64,000 bases of DNA from the NCBI GenBank assembly GCA_902627335.1, contig CACOIV010000001.1:1-64000 (forward strand), given 5' to 3'. Source of the stretch: an uncultured Prochlorococcus sp. (GTDB lineage: Bacteria; Cyanobacteriota; Cyanobacteriia; PCC-6307; Cyanobiaceae). Below, piece by piece: positions 45,985 to 55,973 of the stretch (positions are counted from its first letter, which is position 1; every line of letters begins with the position of its first letter). Made by a program: the position numbers and the translations under genes. The notes under the pieces were generated by a model. It ran no database searches, had not been told where the DNA came from, and worked only from the letters and a program-made list of their open reading frames with translations.

Positions 45985-46350
45985 TCAACGCCATATTACT
46001 CTCAATATGTCCCTAGAAATCATTTGATACTGATCCTTCATAAATCTTTGCTCACCATTTAATGAGAATAGATCATCAAAACGATTTGTAAGATTTGTAA
46101 ATTTTTCTTTTTCAAAAAAATATGCATTCTTAATTTCCCGTAATCTATTAACCCTGATTTTTGAAATATAACTGACTTTTACCAAGCTAACTATCGCTAA
46201 TGCGAGAAGACATATCTTTAGTAAAAGTAATGAATTATTTACAAAAATTTTTTCTTTATAAAAATCTATTGTTTTATAAGTATTTACATCTCTAATGAGA
46301 AAATTATCATTTATATTTTCCTCACAATTTGTATCTTTATTGAATCCCAT
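45985..46350 (-). CDS. Single-pass membrane protein, FtsL/FtsB-like topology
   Basis: A protein of about 121 residues when started at the second ATG (MGFNKDTNCEEN). A 45-residue N-terminal polar part is followed by one hydrophobic helix (NSLLLLKICLLALAIVSLVKV), then a heptad-like segment (KIRVNRLREIKNAYFFEKEKFTNLTNRFDDLFS) and a conserved-looking end (GEQRFMKDQYQMISRDILRVIWR). This layout is that of cell-division proteins FtsL/FtsB and DivIC, but sequence alone does not prove it. It lies behind por, same strand, 52 bases upstream. Confidence 0.5.
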   Translation of the reverse strand: MGFNKDTNCEENINDNFLIRDVNTYKTIDFYKEKIFVNNSLLLLKICLLALAIVSLVKVSYISKIRVNRLREIKNAYFFEKEKFTNLTNRFDDLFSLNGEQRFMKDQYQMISRDILRVIWR

Positions 46351-46530
46351 AAAAATCAATAAAATAGTAATAATTTATTTTTAGCATATTAAAAACAATA
46401 TCCCTACTTTTAAAAAATAAATTACTGAAAAGTAAATATATTAATTATCAAGTAATATTTTCATAAGAAATAAAATTAAAAAAATTATTATGATCTTAAT
46501 TCTAAGAATTCAACTAATAACTAAATTAAA

Positions 46531-47238
46531 TTGAAAGGTAAAGAAAGTGCAATTATTATTTCTACTTTAAAGGCATCTGGTATTACTCAGATGTCTTTAG
46601 ATTTATATTTTTTAGATAGAACTATTTTAGATGAAAATATAATATTTACTTTAAGATTTTATTTATGGCAAGGAAATTGGATATCGGTTGGATATCATCA
46701 AAAGGATTTACCTAACCATTGGATTAGATTATCAGAGGAAGGAACTATAGGAATCATAAAAAGACCATCTGGTGGAGGGGCAGTTTTGCATTCCGGGGGC
46801 ATTACTTACGCTCTTACTTTTAAAAAACCTACATATCGGAAATTTAGTTATCAAGTTATAAATAACTGGCTAATCAACTATTTTTCTTCATTAGGCATTC
46901 AGTTGAAATATGGGACAATTAAAAAATCAATTATTCAAGAAAATTGCTTCAGTACATCTTATACTTCTGATTTAATTGATCAACATGGTATTAAGAGAGT
47001 GGGTAGTGCTCAATACTGGAAAAAAGGCTCTTTTTTGCAACATGGAGAAATCCAGCTAAATCCGCCAAAAGAATTGTGGTCGAAAATTTTTAATATGGAA
47101 GCGCCTCCTACTATTAAATTAAATTTAGAACGTAATGAACTAATTAATAATCTTAGAAATTCTTTTTTAAGAAATCATCCCGATTTAAACTTAAAAAATA
47201 TCCTATTGACTGAAGAATATATTAAAAAAATTTTATAG
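46531..47238 (+). CDS. Lipoate-protein ligase A-family protein
   Basis: A 235-residue biotin/lipoate ligase-fold protein. The start is TTG (MKGKESAIIISTLKASG). Motifs are RPSGGGAVLHSGGITYAL (the RRxxGGGAVxH signature in modified form), KRVGSAQYWKKGSFLQHGEIQL (ligase Lys region) and a small helical tail. It probably attaches or transfers lipoyl or octanoyl groups to enzyme subunits; its exact substrate is not certain. Confidence 0.85.
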   Translation: MKGKESAIIISTLKASGITQMSLDLYFLDRTILDENIIFTLRFYLWQGNWISVGYHQKDLPNHWIRLSEEGTIGIIKRPSGGGAVLHSGGITYALTFKKPTYRKFSYQVINNWLINYFSSLGIQLKYGTIKKSIIQENCFSTSYTSDLIDQHGIKRVGSAQYWKKGSFLQHGEIQLNPPKELWSKIFNMEAPPTIKLNLERNELINNLRNSFLRNHPDLNLKNILLTEEYIKKIL

Positions 47239-47257
47239 CCTTATGTTGAAGTATTTA

Positions 47258-48481
47258 TTAAATATCTCCTTTATTTTTCATAAGTTCTATCATTTTTGGC
47301 AATTCTATTCCCAAAGGATATTTATTTTGTGATTTAATTTTTTCAAAAAGTTCTAAAGGAATTTTAAAACCTAATTTTTTCAGTATAAAACTACCTATTA
47401 CATTTCGATCAATTATTCCTTTAGGAATTCCTATAGGATTTAAAACCAATAAATTTCCATCATTAGTAGTTTCTATCATTTCAATAATTTGCCATAAAGG
47501 AACTCCCTCTATGACACTTGGAAATTCATTAAGAAGTCTTTTATATTCATCAACCGTAGTAAATTCCCATTTTTTAACTGAAACATCTTTAAGATTATTG
47601 ATCGTTAAAAATCCATCCCATCTACCTTTCTTTGTAATAAAGAAGTAATTATTAGATTGTTCCTTATAAGTTTTTGCAATTTTATTAAAGTCTTTAAAAG
47701 TTAAATCAAATTCTATCTTTCTTAATGATTTTAACTTTAAATCAGAAATGTCATTTTGCTTTAAAAGACTCTCGATTTTCAAAATTTGACTTTCTGATTT
47801 TGAACTATTTATTCCAAATAATGAAATAATCAGCAAGATAAGTCCATAATAAAAAATTGTATTTAAAAGCAAAAACAACGCAAAGATTAATCCAAATATT
47901 GATGCTGTTAAAGTAATTTTATTTAATGCCACTTTCCCTTTTTTCTTACTACCTGAATAATGCCAAATTAAACTTTTTAGTAAAATCCCACCATCTAAAG
48001 AACCAAAAGGGATCAGATTTAAAAAGCCCAAAAAAATATTTAAGACCGCTACCCTAGTGAATATGTTAATAAGCAAAGATTCATTCGTTTCTAAATAATT
48101 ACTCATTAAAAGTATTATAAAAGCTGTAAAAAAAGAAAAAGCCGGTCTAATTAATGAGATTTTTATATTTCCTATAGCAGTATGACAATCCTTCTCGGTA
48201 TCACAAATTGCACCGAGAAAAAAGAAAGTTATTTTTTTAAATTTCACTCCTTCTTGAAGGCTTACAAATGTATGAATAATTTGATGCAGTATTATTGAAG
48301 ATAAAAAAAATAATGATGTGAAAAACCCTATAATCCAAGATTCCTTATTGTTATAAATTTCACTAGAAGTTATATTTATTTGACTAGTAACACTCCATGA
48401 GAATAAAAAAAGGAGTATGAACCAATTTGTATGAATTTTAAAGGGAATACCCCAAAATTTAAAAACTTGCCAACTCCTCAA
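47258..48481 (-). CDS. M50-like membrane protein with CBS domains, altered active site
   Basis: A 407-residue protein with the layout of site-2 protease homologues: N-terminal helices with IPFKIHTNWFILL, a metal-site helix, the NLIPFGSLDGG motif (Asp163) in a later helix, then two CBS-like repeats from about residue 240. The zinc motif expected as HExxH reads HQIIH (His66, Gln67, His70); the codon is CAA, so the catalytic Glu is replaced by Gln. It is therefore probably an inactive paralogue or has another function. It is convergent with the lipoate ligase gene and divergent from trpF. Confidence 0.82.
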   Translation of the reverse strand: MRSWQVFKFWGIPFKIHTNWFILLFLFSWSVTSQINITSSEIYNNKESWIIGFFTSLFFLSSIILHQIIHTFVSLQEGVKFKKITFFFLGAICDTEKDCHTAIGNIKISLIRPAFSFFTAFIILLMSNYLETNESLLINIFTRVAVLNIFLGFLNLIPFGSLDGGILLKSLIWHYSGSKKKGKVALNKITLTASIFGLIFALFLLLNTIFYYGLILLIISLFGINSSKSESQILKIESLLKQNDISDLKLKSLRKIEFDLTFKDFNKIAKTYKEQSNNYFFITKKGRWDGFLTINNLKDVSVKKWEFTTVDEYKRLLNEFPSVIEGVPLWQIIEMIETTNDGNLLVLNPIGIPKGIIDRNVIGSFILKKLGFKIPLELFEKIKSQNKYPLGIELPKMIELMKNKGDI

Positions 48482-48512
48482 AAAAGTCTCCTAAATAACG
48501 CACTATTAATCT

Positions 48513-48550
48513 ATTCTACAGACTTAAAATCGATTCTACAGACTTAAAAT
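48513..48550 (+). repeat. 20-bp tandem repeat upstream of trpF
   Basis: Two copies of attctacagacttaaaat separated by cg, ending 15 bases before the trpF ATG. The 20-base period is about two helical turns. It could be a doubled regulator site or a slip-type duplication of the promoter. Confidence 0.8.
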
Positions 48551-48565
48551 AGTAAAATTATAAAC

Positions 48566-49228
48566 ATGACAGTTTCTAAAACACAAATAAAAATTTGCGG
48601 AATAACCTCAGTCACTCAAGCTTTAGAAATTGCAAGACTGGGCGTTAATGCCATCGGCATAATTTCAGTTGAGGAATCCCCAAGATATGTCTTACCATTA
48701 AAGAAAAAAGAAATTTTTGAAAATCTTAGTAAATATTTCCCAAAAGTAAAAAGGGTTTCAGTTATTAAGAATGTACCTATGAATAAAATTTTAGAGAGCT
48801 TGCAATCCAATAGAAATGAAAATGTTCTTCAGTTGCATGGTGATGAAAATATTAACTACTGCAAAAAGATTAAAGAGGATTTTCAACAGATTGAATTATG
48901 GAAAGCTTTTAGAATTAAAAGAGCTCAAGATTTAAAAAATATATCACCGTATTCAAATTTTATTGATGCTGTACTTTTAGATTCATGGAATAAGGAAACT
49001 TATGGAGGTTCGGGTATTAGAATTAAACAAAAATATTTAGATGATTTGAAATTTGAAAATAATTGGTGGTTAGCGGGGGGTATTTCAATAGAATGGGTTA
49101 AAAATATTATTGAAGATATAAAACCTTATGGTATTGACATTTCAAGTAGTATCGAAATAACACCAGGAGTTAAAGATATATCTAAAACTAAGGAGTTAAT
49201 AGATGCAATAAGATCACTAGATCTTTAA
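48566..49228 (+). CDS. trpF: Phosphoribosylanthranilate isomerase
   Basis: A 220-residue TIM-barrel enzyme of tryptophan synthesis (Amadori rearrangement). It has the N-terminal Cys motif IKICGITSVTQAL, VLQLHGDE, the catalytic Asp in DAVLLDSW, WWLAGGISIEWV and the phosphate-binding IDISSSIEITPGVKD. A tandem repeat sits in its promoter region. trpA is 33 kb away. Confidence 0.95.
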   Translation: MTVSKTQIKICGITSVTQALEIARLGVNAIGIISVEESPRYVLPLKKKEIFENLSKYFPKVKRVSVIKNVPMNKILESLQSNRNENVLQLHGDENINYCKKIKEDFQQIELWKAFRIKRAQDLKNISPYSNFIDAVLLDSWNKETYGGSGIRIKQKYLDDLKFENNWWLAGGISIEWVKNIIEDIKPYGIDISSSIEITPGVKDISKTKELIDAIRSLDL

Positions 49229-49257
49229 GAGTTTAAATTTATATAAATTTAAAACTC
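49229..49257. terminator. AT-rich hairpin between convergent trpF and folE
   Basis: An inverted repeat of about 13 bases (gagtttaaattta / taaatttaaaactc, one bulged A) begins next to the trpF stop. It lies between convergent genes and could end transcription from both sides, although there is no strong U run. Confidence 0.5.
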
Positions 49258-49272
49258 TAATTAGTCTCATTC

Positions 49273-50016
49273 TTAATTACAAGACATTGCATTAGGTTGC
49301 TGCTTTACAAGCTCAAAGAATTCTTGTTTAAGGCTAGCATCATGCCTAAAATCTCCTCTTACGATTGAATTAATCATACTTGTATTAGGCTCTTTCACTC
49401 CACGCCAACACATGCAGTAATGTTTGGCTTTAACAAGAATTGCTAAACCTTTTGGTTCACATCTACTTTCAATTTCATCAGCAAGAATCATCACTGCTTC
49501 TTCTTGTATATGTGGTCTAGAAAAAACCCAGTCAGCCACCCGAGCAAACTTTGATATACCAATTACTTTATCACCAGGCTTAATTCCAATCCAGCAATCA
49601 CCAATAATGGGAACCATATGATGAGAACATGCTGATCTAACACTTATTGGTCCAAGTGTATATATTTCATCTAGTTTTCCGGCATTAGGAAAATCTGTAA
49701 CATTAGGTTGTTTATGGTATCTTCCTTTGAATACTTCATGTAAATACATTTTTGCAACTCTTTCAGCAGTTTCTTGAGTATTATGATCATTTTCAATATC
49801 AATAACTAAAGATTTTAATAATTCTCGAACTCTAGAAGCAACCTCTTTCTGCAGAGTATTTAATTCTCCTGGATTTATATAATCGGAAATATTATCATTA
49901 GCATGAAACCTGCCTTTTTGGTTTTGGATTCTTTCCCTAATAACCTCTGAGATTAATTTGTTTGTTAATTTTGTATCCAAATTTTTTTCGATGTTGTCAC
50001 TAGGAATGGTAGACAT
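49273..50016 (-). CDS. folE: GTP cyclohydrolase I
   Basis: A 247-residue enzyme making dihydroneopterin triphosphate for folate and pterins. Zinc ligands are seen in SVRSACSHHMVPIIGDCWIG (Cys and His) and YCMCWRGVKE (Cys). An N-terminal extension of about 60 residues precedes the domain. It supplies the substrate for PTPS/QueD-type proteins such as the one at 10.7 kb, though the two genes are not linked. Confidence 0.96.
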   Translation of the reverse strand: MSTIPSDNIEKNLDTKLTNKLISEVIRERIQNQKGRFHANDNISDYINPGELNTLQKEVASRVRELLKSLVIDIENDHNTQETAERVAKMYLHEVFKGRYHKQPNVTDFPNAGKLDEIYTLGPISVRSACSHHMVPIIGDCWIGIKPGDKVIGISKFARVADWVFSRPHIQEEAVMILADEIESRCEPKGLAILVKAKHYCMCWRGVKEPNTSMINSIVRGDFRHDASLKQEFFELVKQQPNAMSCN

Positions 50017-50156
50017 AAAATATTTAAAAGTTCTGTAAAAGCTATTTCTACTTTATATATTAAAGTAACTAATAGATAAAATTATATCACATTAAAGTGT
50101 TCGAGGATGTCTAAAATATGGATATTCTATTTCTATAAAGTTAATTTGATATCCAT

Positions 50157-50873
50157 TTAAAAAGCCCCTGTTGAGGGCATTAATGTTAAATCTTCAATTA
50201 CTTGTAATTCAGGTTGTTCCGCCATATAAAGAATTGTTTGTGAGACATTGTCAGGAGATAACATTGCCTCTCTATTAAAATCTGAATTTACGAATTCAGA
50301 GTCCCAAAGAGGAGTGTTAACAGATCCCAAGGTAAGAGTGCAAGCCTTTATAGAATTATTTCTCTCCTCTTCCCTCAAACATTTTGTAAAGCTAGCAAGA
50401 GCAGCTTTAGTAATACAGTAAGCTCCCCATTGAGGAAATGCATTAGATGCGGCATGACTACTAACGTTAATAATTAGACCTCCTTTGACTCTCATTGAAG
50501 GAACAATCTCTGAACAAATCTGGAAAATGCTTGTAAGGTTAACTTGAATGATTTTTTGCCATTGTTCTAAAGGCATTGTTATAAGTTCACCATTATAGGC
50601 AAATCCAGCATTATTTAGAACTACTGAAGGACAGCCAAAATCTTTAAGGAGTTTTGAAATTGATGATTCTATAATTTGATCATCTGATAAATCGCAATTA
50701 CAAATATTAACCCTAACATCATATCCTGTTAATTCATATTTCAATTTTTCTAATGCTTTAAAATTTCTGGCGAGTAAAATCAAATCCCATCCAGCTTTTG
50801 CAAAAGTGAATGCAGTTGCTCTTCCAATTCCTTTAGTAGCACCTGTTATAAATATAAGTTTTGATTTACTCAT
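50157..50873 (-). CDS. Short-chain dehydrogenase/reductase
   Basis: A 238-residue classical SDR started at the second ATG ([22 protein letters not shown]), which overlaps the accA stop by 8 bases (ATGAGTAA). It has the TGxxxGIG motif, NNAGFAYNG and the catalytic Ser/YxxxK ([21 protein letters not shown]). Being coupled to accA, it may act on an acyl substrate such as 3-ketoacyl-ACP, but this is inference; the NAG and YxxxK motifs alone do not fix it. Confidence 0.88.
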   Translation of the reverse strand: MSKSKLIFITGATKGIGRATAFTFAKAGWDLILLARNFKALEKLKYELTGYDVRVNICNCDLSDDQIIESSISKLLKDFGCPSVVLNNAGFAYNGELITMPLEQWQKIIQVNLTSIFQICSEIVPSMRVKGGLIINVSSHAASNAFPQWGAYCITKAALASFTKCLREEERNNSIKACTLTLGSVNTPLWDSEFVNSDFNREAMLSPDNVSQTILYMAEQPELQVIEDLTLMPSTGAF

Positions 50874-51873
50874 GGGATTGTGCAATTTGACTTTGAATTT
50901 CTTCCTGATTTAAAGATTCAATAAACTTTCCTAATACTCTAAATTTAGAATACCTTTTTTCAATCAGATCATTTTTATCCATTTTTAAAAGTTCATTAAT
51001 ATGTTTTTCAATTGATGACTTTAATGTTTCTCCTGCCTGAAGGGGTGCCCAATTATTCCCACCAGCAGGTTCAGGCAAAACCTCATCAATTACTCCAAGT
51101 TTCAAGAGATCTTTTCCAGTGATTTTTAGCGCAGATGCAGCCTCAGAAGCTTTACCTGCATCTCGCCAGAGTATTGACGCACAGGCCTCCGGACTTGCAA
51201 CTGTATAAACACTATGCTCAAACATTAATAACTTATCTGCAACTCCAATACCAAGAGCCCCTCCAGAACCTCCTTCACCAATAACAGTTGCGACTATAGG
51301 AACTTTAAAACCAAACATTTCTCTAAGATTTCTAGCAATTGCTTCACCTTGACCTTGTTCCTCTGCAGTAAGACCAGCATAGGCTCCTGGAGTATCAATA
51401 AAGGTAAGAATAGGAAGACTGAATCTATCAGCATGTTTCATTAGTCTTAAAGCCTTACGGTACCCTCCAGGCTTGGCCATACCAAAGTTTCTAATTACAT
51501 TTTCTTTTGTATCTCTGCCTTTTTGATGGCCTAATATTAAAACTGATCTGCCATTTACAGATCCAATACCTCCGATAAGTGCCATATCATCTCCCCCATT
51601 CCTATCGCCATGTAATTCAATCCAATCATCACAAAACATTTGAACAAAGTCTAAGGTGCTAGGTCTTTGAGGATGTCTTGCTACTTGTATCTTTTGTGAA
51701 GGAGTCAAGGATTTAAATATTTCTTCTCTTCTTCTTGTTGCTAAAGTTTCAAGTTGCAGAAGTTGTTGGCTAACATCAACCTCTGAGTCTCTTGCTAATT
51801 CTCTTATTTGTTCAATTTGCTTCTCCAGCTCGACTAAAGGTTTTTCAAAATCAAGAAGATAACGTCTCGGCAT
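50866..51873 (-). CDS. accA: Acetyl-CoA carboxylase carboxyltransferase subunit alpha
   Basis: The 335-residue alpha subunit of the carboxyltransferase that makes malonyl-CoA for fatty acids. Motifs are the N-terminal [21 protein letters not shown] coiled coil, [10 protein letters not shown]-type region ([16 protein letters not shown]), [39 protein letters not shown] and [19 protein letters not shown]. It lies 6 bases after the acyl-ACP reductase gene, linking fatty-acid synthesis with alkane formation. Confidence 0.96.
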   Translation of the reverse strand: MPRRYLLDFEKPLVELEKQIEQIRELARDSEVDVSQQLLQLETLATRRREEIFKSLTPSQKIQVARHPQRPSTLDFVQMFCDDWIELHGDRNGGDDMALIGGIGSVNGRSVLILGHQKGRDTKENVIRNFGMAKPGGYRKALRLMKHADRFSLPILTFIDTPGAYAGLTAEEQGQGEAIARNLREMFGFKVPIVATVIGEGGSGGALGIGVADKLLMFEHSVYTVASPEACASILWRDAGKASEAASALKITGKDLLKLGVIDEVLPEPAGGNNWAPLQAGETLKSSIEKHINELLKMDKNDLIEKRYSKFRVLGKFIESLNQEEIQSQIAQSHE

Positions 51874-51879
51874 AATAAA

Positions 51880-52920
51880 TTAAACAGGTAATGGTTTTAT
51901 CTTTTTATCAAGACCTATTGCAGAAAATCCATGCCTTTCAGAAGCAGCTCCAATAAATTCCATTTTTTCAAGAGTAATATTATTTCTTCCCCAACTAAAA
52001 TTTGTATGACATTTTTCAAATTCCAAAATCATTGCTTCAGCGAAACAAGCAAACATTTCCCTTTGAGGCTTTTCCATTTCTGCTAATTCCATCATATTCC
52101 ATCCTATATCTTTAAAAAATTGGACTATACCCCCCTTTAAAACATGAATATCATCACCATTAAATTTTTCATCAAGATTTTTAGGATATCCACCATCAAT
52201 CATAAGGCATGGCCTTTTAAGTTTATCAATATCAATTACCATAGTTTTTGGCATACTTGCGACCCATACAACTATATCTGCAAGAGGTAATGCTTCATCC
52301 AAAGTTTTTATCAACCCTCCATTAAGTTCTTTTTGTAGAGAGATTAAAGGTTCTTGTTGACGCGCAACCATTAAAAGTTCCCCGATCCCTGTTTTATTTG
52401 TTAGCCATCTGCATACCGCACTTCCAATATCACCAGTCGCTCCAACAACTGCGACTTTCGCATTTTTAATATCGATCCCGACTTTTGATGCATTCTGTTC
52501 AAGCTGACGACAGATAACCCATGCTGTATGTGTATTTCCAGTCGTAAACCTTTCCCATTCAAGAGATGTATTCCTTATTTGCTTATGTTGAAGAAGATTA
52601 AAATTCTCAAAAATGATTGAAGTGAATCCTCCTAAAGCTGTAATATCAATCCCTTTTTTTTGGGCTAGTTCCATCGCATTTAAAACTTTTCTTCTAGCAG
52701 TTTTAAATCTAGAAAGCATTTCAGGGACAAAGCAAGAATCTATATATGAACCCTCGATTGTAATTCCTACTGCACTTTTAACTTCTACATTCTCAACAAG
52801 TTGGGGAGGGGCAGTACACCAAACATCTAAATCTCCATCAGCAATATGATCAAAGCCTAATATTGAAGCTTTTCTTTTAGCATCTTCAAAACTTGTGGAG
52901 TGACCGATTAGCCCAAACAT
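51880..52920 (-). CDS. aar: Long-chain acyl-ACP reductase (fatty aldehyde-forming)
   Basis: A 346-residue cyanobacterial acyl-ACP reductase that makes fatty aldehyde. It opens with the family-specific [29 protein letters not shown]. The Rossmann motif [17 protein letters not shown] is near residue 165, and the Cys in [14 protein letters not shown] is at the place of the catalytic Cys in the family. It pairs with aldehyde-deformylating oxygenase upstream, the two-step cyanobacterial alkane route. Confidence 0.96.
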   Translation of the reverse strand: MFGLIGHSTSFEDAKRKASILGFDHIADGDLDVWCTAPPQLVENVEVKSAVGITIEGSYIDSCFVPEMLSRFKTARRKVLNAMELAQKKGIDITALGGFTSIIFENFNLLQHKQIRNTSLEWERFTTGNTHTAWVICRQLEQNASKVGIDIKNAKVAVVGATGDIGSAVCRWLTNKTGIGELLMVARQQEPLISLQKELNGGLIKTLDEALPLADIVVWVASMPKTMVIDIDKLKRPCLMIDGGYPKNLDEKFNGDDIHVLKGGIVQFFKDIGWNMMELAEMEKPQREMFACFAEAMILEFEKCHTNFSWGRNNITLEKMEFIGAASERHGFSAIGLDKKIKPLPV

Positions 52921-53023
52921 CTAGACTTTGTAAAACATCGTATAGGTATGAACAATAGCACAAAGGTATTTATCTAGTGAATAAAAAAATATACAAATAT
53001 TATATTATCAATATTAAATTTGA

Positions 53024-53755
53024 CTAAACAATTGCAGCCATCGCCATTCTTGCAATTTCTCGATTATCTAAACCCATTTCTAACAAAGCATCTTGATAAG
53101 CAATCATGAATTCTTCCATTAATTCTTCTTTGTCCATACAAAGAATCGCTGCGTCCTCAGCAACTTGATCAAGCATCTTTTTGATTAAAGGAAGATTAGC
53201 TTTGTTGGCAGCAATTAATTCTTCTTTACACGTATGTAAATTTTCTTTTAACCATTTTTCTCCATAATTTAGATGAAGATATTCATCATTAACTACACCT
53301 TGAGTAATTTTCTTTGCAAAAGGATCAGCTACTCTTATGTAGACATGATAAGCGGATATGGCAAATGCTTCAATTAAGATAGCTTGAATTAAAAGGCAAG
53401 TAGTTAAATTCTCGTTTACAAGAGCTGTTTGGAAATTTCCATGTAGTTTTGAGAAAAATTCCTTAGCAAATGGCATATCAGCTGTTACTCCCAAATTCTT
53501 ACCGCAGGCAGTAAAGCCTCTTTTGTGCTTAAGCTCCATTTTAGCGAGTTTTGTTAGCTCCTCAGAATCTTTTGGAAGTAACGTTGCTATTGAGATGTAA
53601 TTATCATAAGCTTCTTGCTCACCTTCAATGACAATTGCATTAATTCGGCTATAAGCATCTTTGTAAGACTCTGTAGTGAAGTCAGGTAAGCCTGATGTAC
53701 TTTCATCTGGTGAAGCATCAACTTTGAGATTTTTATTTGATTCTAGAGTTTGCAT
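53024..53755 (-). CDS. ado: Aldehyde-deformylating oxygenase
   Basis: A ferritin-like di-iron enzyme of 243 residues that converts fatty aldehyde to alkane plus formate. I start it at MQTLESNKNL; a 7-residue-longer start is possible. Iron ligands are in EGEQEAYDNY, ELKHKRGFTACG, EAFAISAYHVY and NDEYLHLNYGEKW. Cyanobacterial alkanes such as pentadecane support membrane shape. It is 103 bases upstream of the reductase gene in the same direction. Confidence 0.97.
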   Translation of the reverse strand: MQTLESNKNLKVDASPDESTSGLPDFTTESYKDAYSRINAIVIEGEQEAYDNYISIATLLPKDSEELTKLAKMELKHKRGFTACGKNLGVTADMPFAKEFFSKLHGNFQTALVNENLTTCLLIQAILIEAFAISAYHVYIRVADPFAKKITQGVVNDEYLHLNYGEKWLKENLHTCKEELIAANKANLPLIKKMLDQVAEDAAILCMDKEELMEEFMIAYQDALLEMGLDNREIARMAMAAIV

Positions 53756-53883
53756 GTCAATAGAGCTTTTGTTCATTATGCAATGAGTTTACACAATTAT
53801 AGTGAGATTATATACACATCATGAAAATAGTTTCAATTGTTAAACCACTTCTTAAAACGCACAATATACAATTTTATACAAAA

Positions 53884-54675
53884 TTAATTGTTTGGCCAAT
53901 CAGAAGACATTAATGAAAGTAACATTTTAAGCCAATGATTAATTAATAATTTTTTTAAATCTTCCCCTAATTTTTTGTTTGCTCCCCTACTATCTCCTAT
54001 TACTCCTGAATTACTAATTTCCTTAGTTGCCCATGCCAATGGAGCATCACCCTCAAGACTCCATCCTTCAGGAATCTTTGAAGAAATATCCTCATATGGT
54101 CTATCATCGCCAACTAAATCTGGCCTGATTTCCATCATTAAACTTGTTTCGGATAAGGAGGCATGTAATCCATTTTCAAGTTCACTTTTTGAGACTAAAT
54201 TATCTAAGCCCACAACGCCACTCCATAGAAAACATGGAAATATAGAAAGATTTGGCGCTATTTTCTTTAATTCTCTAGCTGCTGTGTTTAAAAGAGATAT
54301 TTGACCTCCATGGGCATTAAGTAATATTAATCTTTTAAAACCCACATCTGAAAGTTGCTTCCCAACTTCAGAAATAATTGATATTAATAGTTGCGAAGAT
54401 AATGACAATGTACCATCAAAACCAATATGTTCTGGTGAAAAACCAATATATTGAGTAGGAATTTTTTTTAAAGGGATTTCATCTGGTAATAGTTTTAAAA
54501 CTTCATTCGTAATATCATCAACAAATATGCCATCAGTTGCTAAAGGCAAATGAGGACCGTGTTGTTCAATTGCTCCAAAGGGCCAAATAATCGTTGATCT
54601 TTTATTTTCAGCAATATTTTTTACTTCGGGCCAAGACAAATATTCGTACTCATTAGGTATTGATTTAAAATTCAT
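53884..54675 (-). CDS. Creatininase/creatinine amidohydrolase-family protein
   Basis: A 263-residue member of the creatininase superfamily, which also includes MftE and FAPy deformylase types. Metal ligands are visible in PFGAIEQHGPHLPLATDGIFVDD, NAHGGQISLL and SLSETSLMMEIRPDLVGDD. The true substrate in cyanobacteria is unknown. It is divergent from the S1-domain gene, with starts about 31 bases apart. Confidence 0.88.
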   Translation of the reverse strand: MNFKSIPNEYEYLSWPEVKNIAENKRSTIIWPFGAIEQHGPHLPLATDGIFVDDITNEVLKLLPDEIPLKKIPTQYIGFSPEHIGFDGTLSLSSQLLISIISEVGKQLSDVGFKRLILLNAHGGQISLLNTAARELKKIAPNLSIFPCFLWSGVVGLDNLVSKSELENGLHASLSETSLMMEIRPDLVGDDRPYEDISSKIPEGWSLEGDAPLAWATKEISNSGVIGDSRGANKKLGEDLKKLLINHWLKMLLSLMSSDWPNN

Positions 54676-54705
54676 TATTTAAATTTGAGAGAAATTACCT
54701 TTAGA

Positions 54706-55971
54706 ATGATTAATATTCAATTAACCTCATTATTACCTATGAAGGGAATAAGTGATAATAGCGCCTCAAAAAAAGGGCAACATAATAGCAATAAGAAATT
54801 GCTAAAAAAGCCAATTCAGGTTCTTCAACTTAATAAAAAAGAAGCTTTAGAAAAGGCTGAAAAAATTAATTCTAATAATACTGAAAAATCACAAGAAGTT
54901 CAAAATCTTGAATTTAGTAATGATAATAAGCAATTATTAGAGCCTAACAAAAAATTAAAAGTTCCTGAATCACAGGAAACAATTGAAGATAAACCTTTTG
55001 ATTTCGATACAAAAAATGACTATAAAAGTCTTTTAAAACCAAAAAACGTTGAAAATGATATTGAAAACTTTACATTTGAAAGAACAGTTGATGATTTTGA
55101 TTTTGATGAAGATGAATTTTTAAATGCTTTAAATGAAAATGAACCGATAGGTCTAGAAGGAGAAACTATTAAAGGTAAAGTGATAGCTCTGGAAAGTGAT
55201 GGACTTTACGTAGATATTGGAGGTAAAGCACCAGGTTATCTTCCCAAAAAAGAGTCAGGGATTGGAGTGATTTTAAATTTCAAAGAAAAATTTCCTATTG
55301 GCTTAGAAATTGAAGTATTAGTAATTAAAGAACAAAATGCTGACGGAATGGTCACGGTAAGTTCGAGAGCTTTAATCCTCAGAAAAAGCTGGGAGAATGT
55401 TAGAAAGATTTCTAAAGAAGGTAAAATCATTGAAGTTCTAATCAATGGTTTTAATAGGGGAGGTCTTACTTGTGATGTTGAGGGCTTGAGAGGGTTCATT
55501 CCTAGATCACAATTAGAGAATGGTTCCGAATATCAATCCCTTTTAAAAAAAATCATAAAAGTTGCCTTCATAGAAGTAAATCCAGAGACAAGGAAATTAG
55601 TTTTATCTGAAAAAAAAGCAACTTTAATAACTAAATTCAAAGATCTTAATCTTGGACAATTAATTGAAGGCAAAGTTTTGGCAGTTAAACCCTATGGATT
55701 TTTTGTTGATTTAGGTGGCTTTAGTGGCCTTTTGCATCAATCATCTATTACTAATGGAAGTATAAGAAATCTTAGAGAAGTTTTCAGAGAAGGGGAGATC
55801 GTTAAAGCATTGGTCAATGAGATCGATCTTGAAAAAGGGAGAATAGGATTGGATACAGCATTATTAGAAAATTCTCCAGGAGAATTACTTATTGATAAGG
55901 ATAAAGTATTCCAAGAAGCTAGTGAAAGAGCATTAAAAGCACAATCACTTTTTGAAAATAAAAATACATAA
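54706..55971 (+). CDS. S1 RNA-binding domain protein (rps1-like)
   Basis: A protein of about 421 residues with a ~120-residue Lys/Asn-rich N-terminus and an acidic stretch (DDFDFDEDEFLNALNENEP), followed by three S1-type domains: GETIKGKVIALESDGLYVDIGGKAPGYLP, IIEVLINGFNRGGLTCDVEGLRGFIPRSQL, and LNLGQLIEGKVLAVKPYGFFVDLGGFSGLLHQSS. It resembles the cyanobacterial ribosomal protein S1 paralogue (rps1b type). The start is uncertain; 54739 is also possible, and the TTG at 54685 is unlikely. It is 3 bases before the Tab2 gene. Confidence 0.85.
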   Translation: MINIQLTSLLPMKGISDNSASKKGQHNSNKKLLKKPIQVLQLNKKEALEKAEKINSNNTEKSQEVQNLEFSNDNKQLLEPNKKLKVPESQETIEDKPFDFDTKNDYKSLLKPKNVENDIENFTFERTVDDFDFDEDEFLNALNENEPIGLEGETIKGKVIALESDGLYVDIGGKAPGYLPKKESGIGVILNFKEKFPIGLEIEVLVIKEQNADGMVTVSSRALILRKSWENVRKISKEGKIIEVLINGFNRGGLTCDVEGLRGFIPRSQLENGSEYQSLLKKIIKVAFIEVNPETRKLVLSEKKATLITKFKDLNLGQLIEGKVLAVKPYGFFVDLGGFSGLLHQSSITNGSIRNLREVFREGEIVKALVNEIDLEKGRIGLDTALLENSPGELLIDKDKVFQEASERALKAQSLFENKNT

Positions 55972-55973
55972 AT

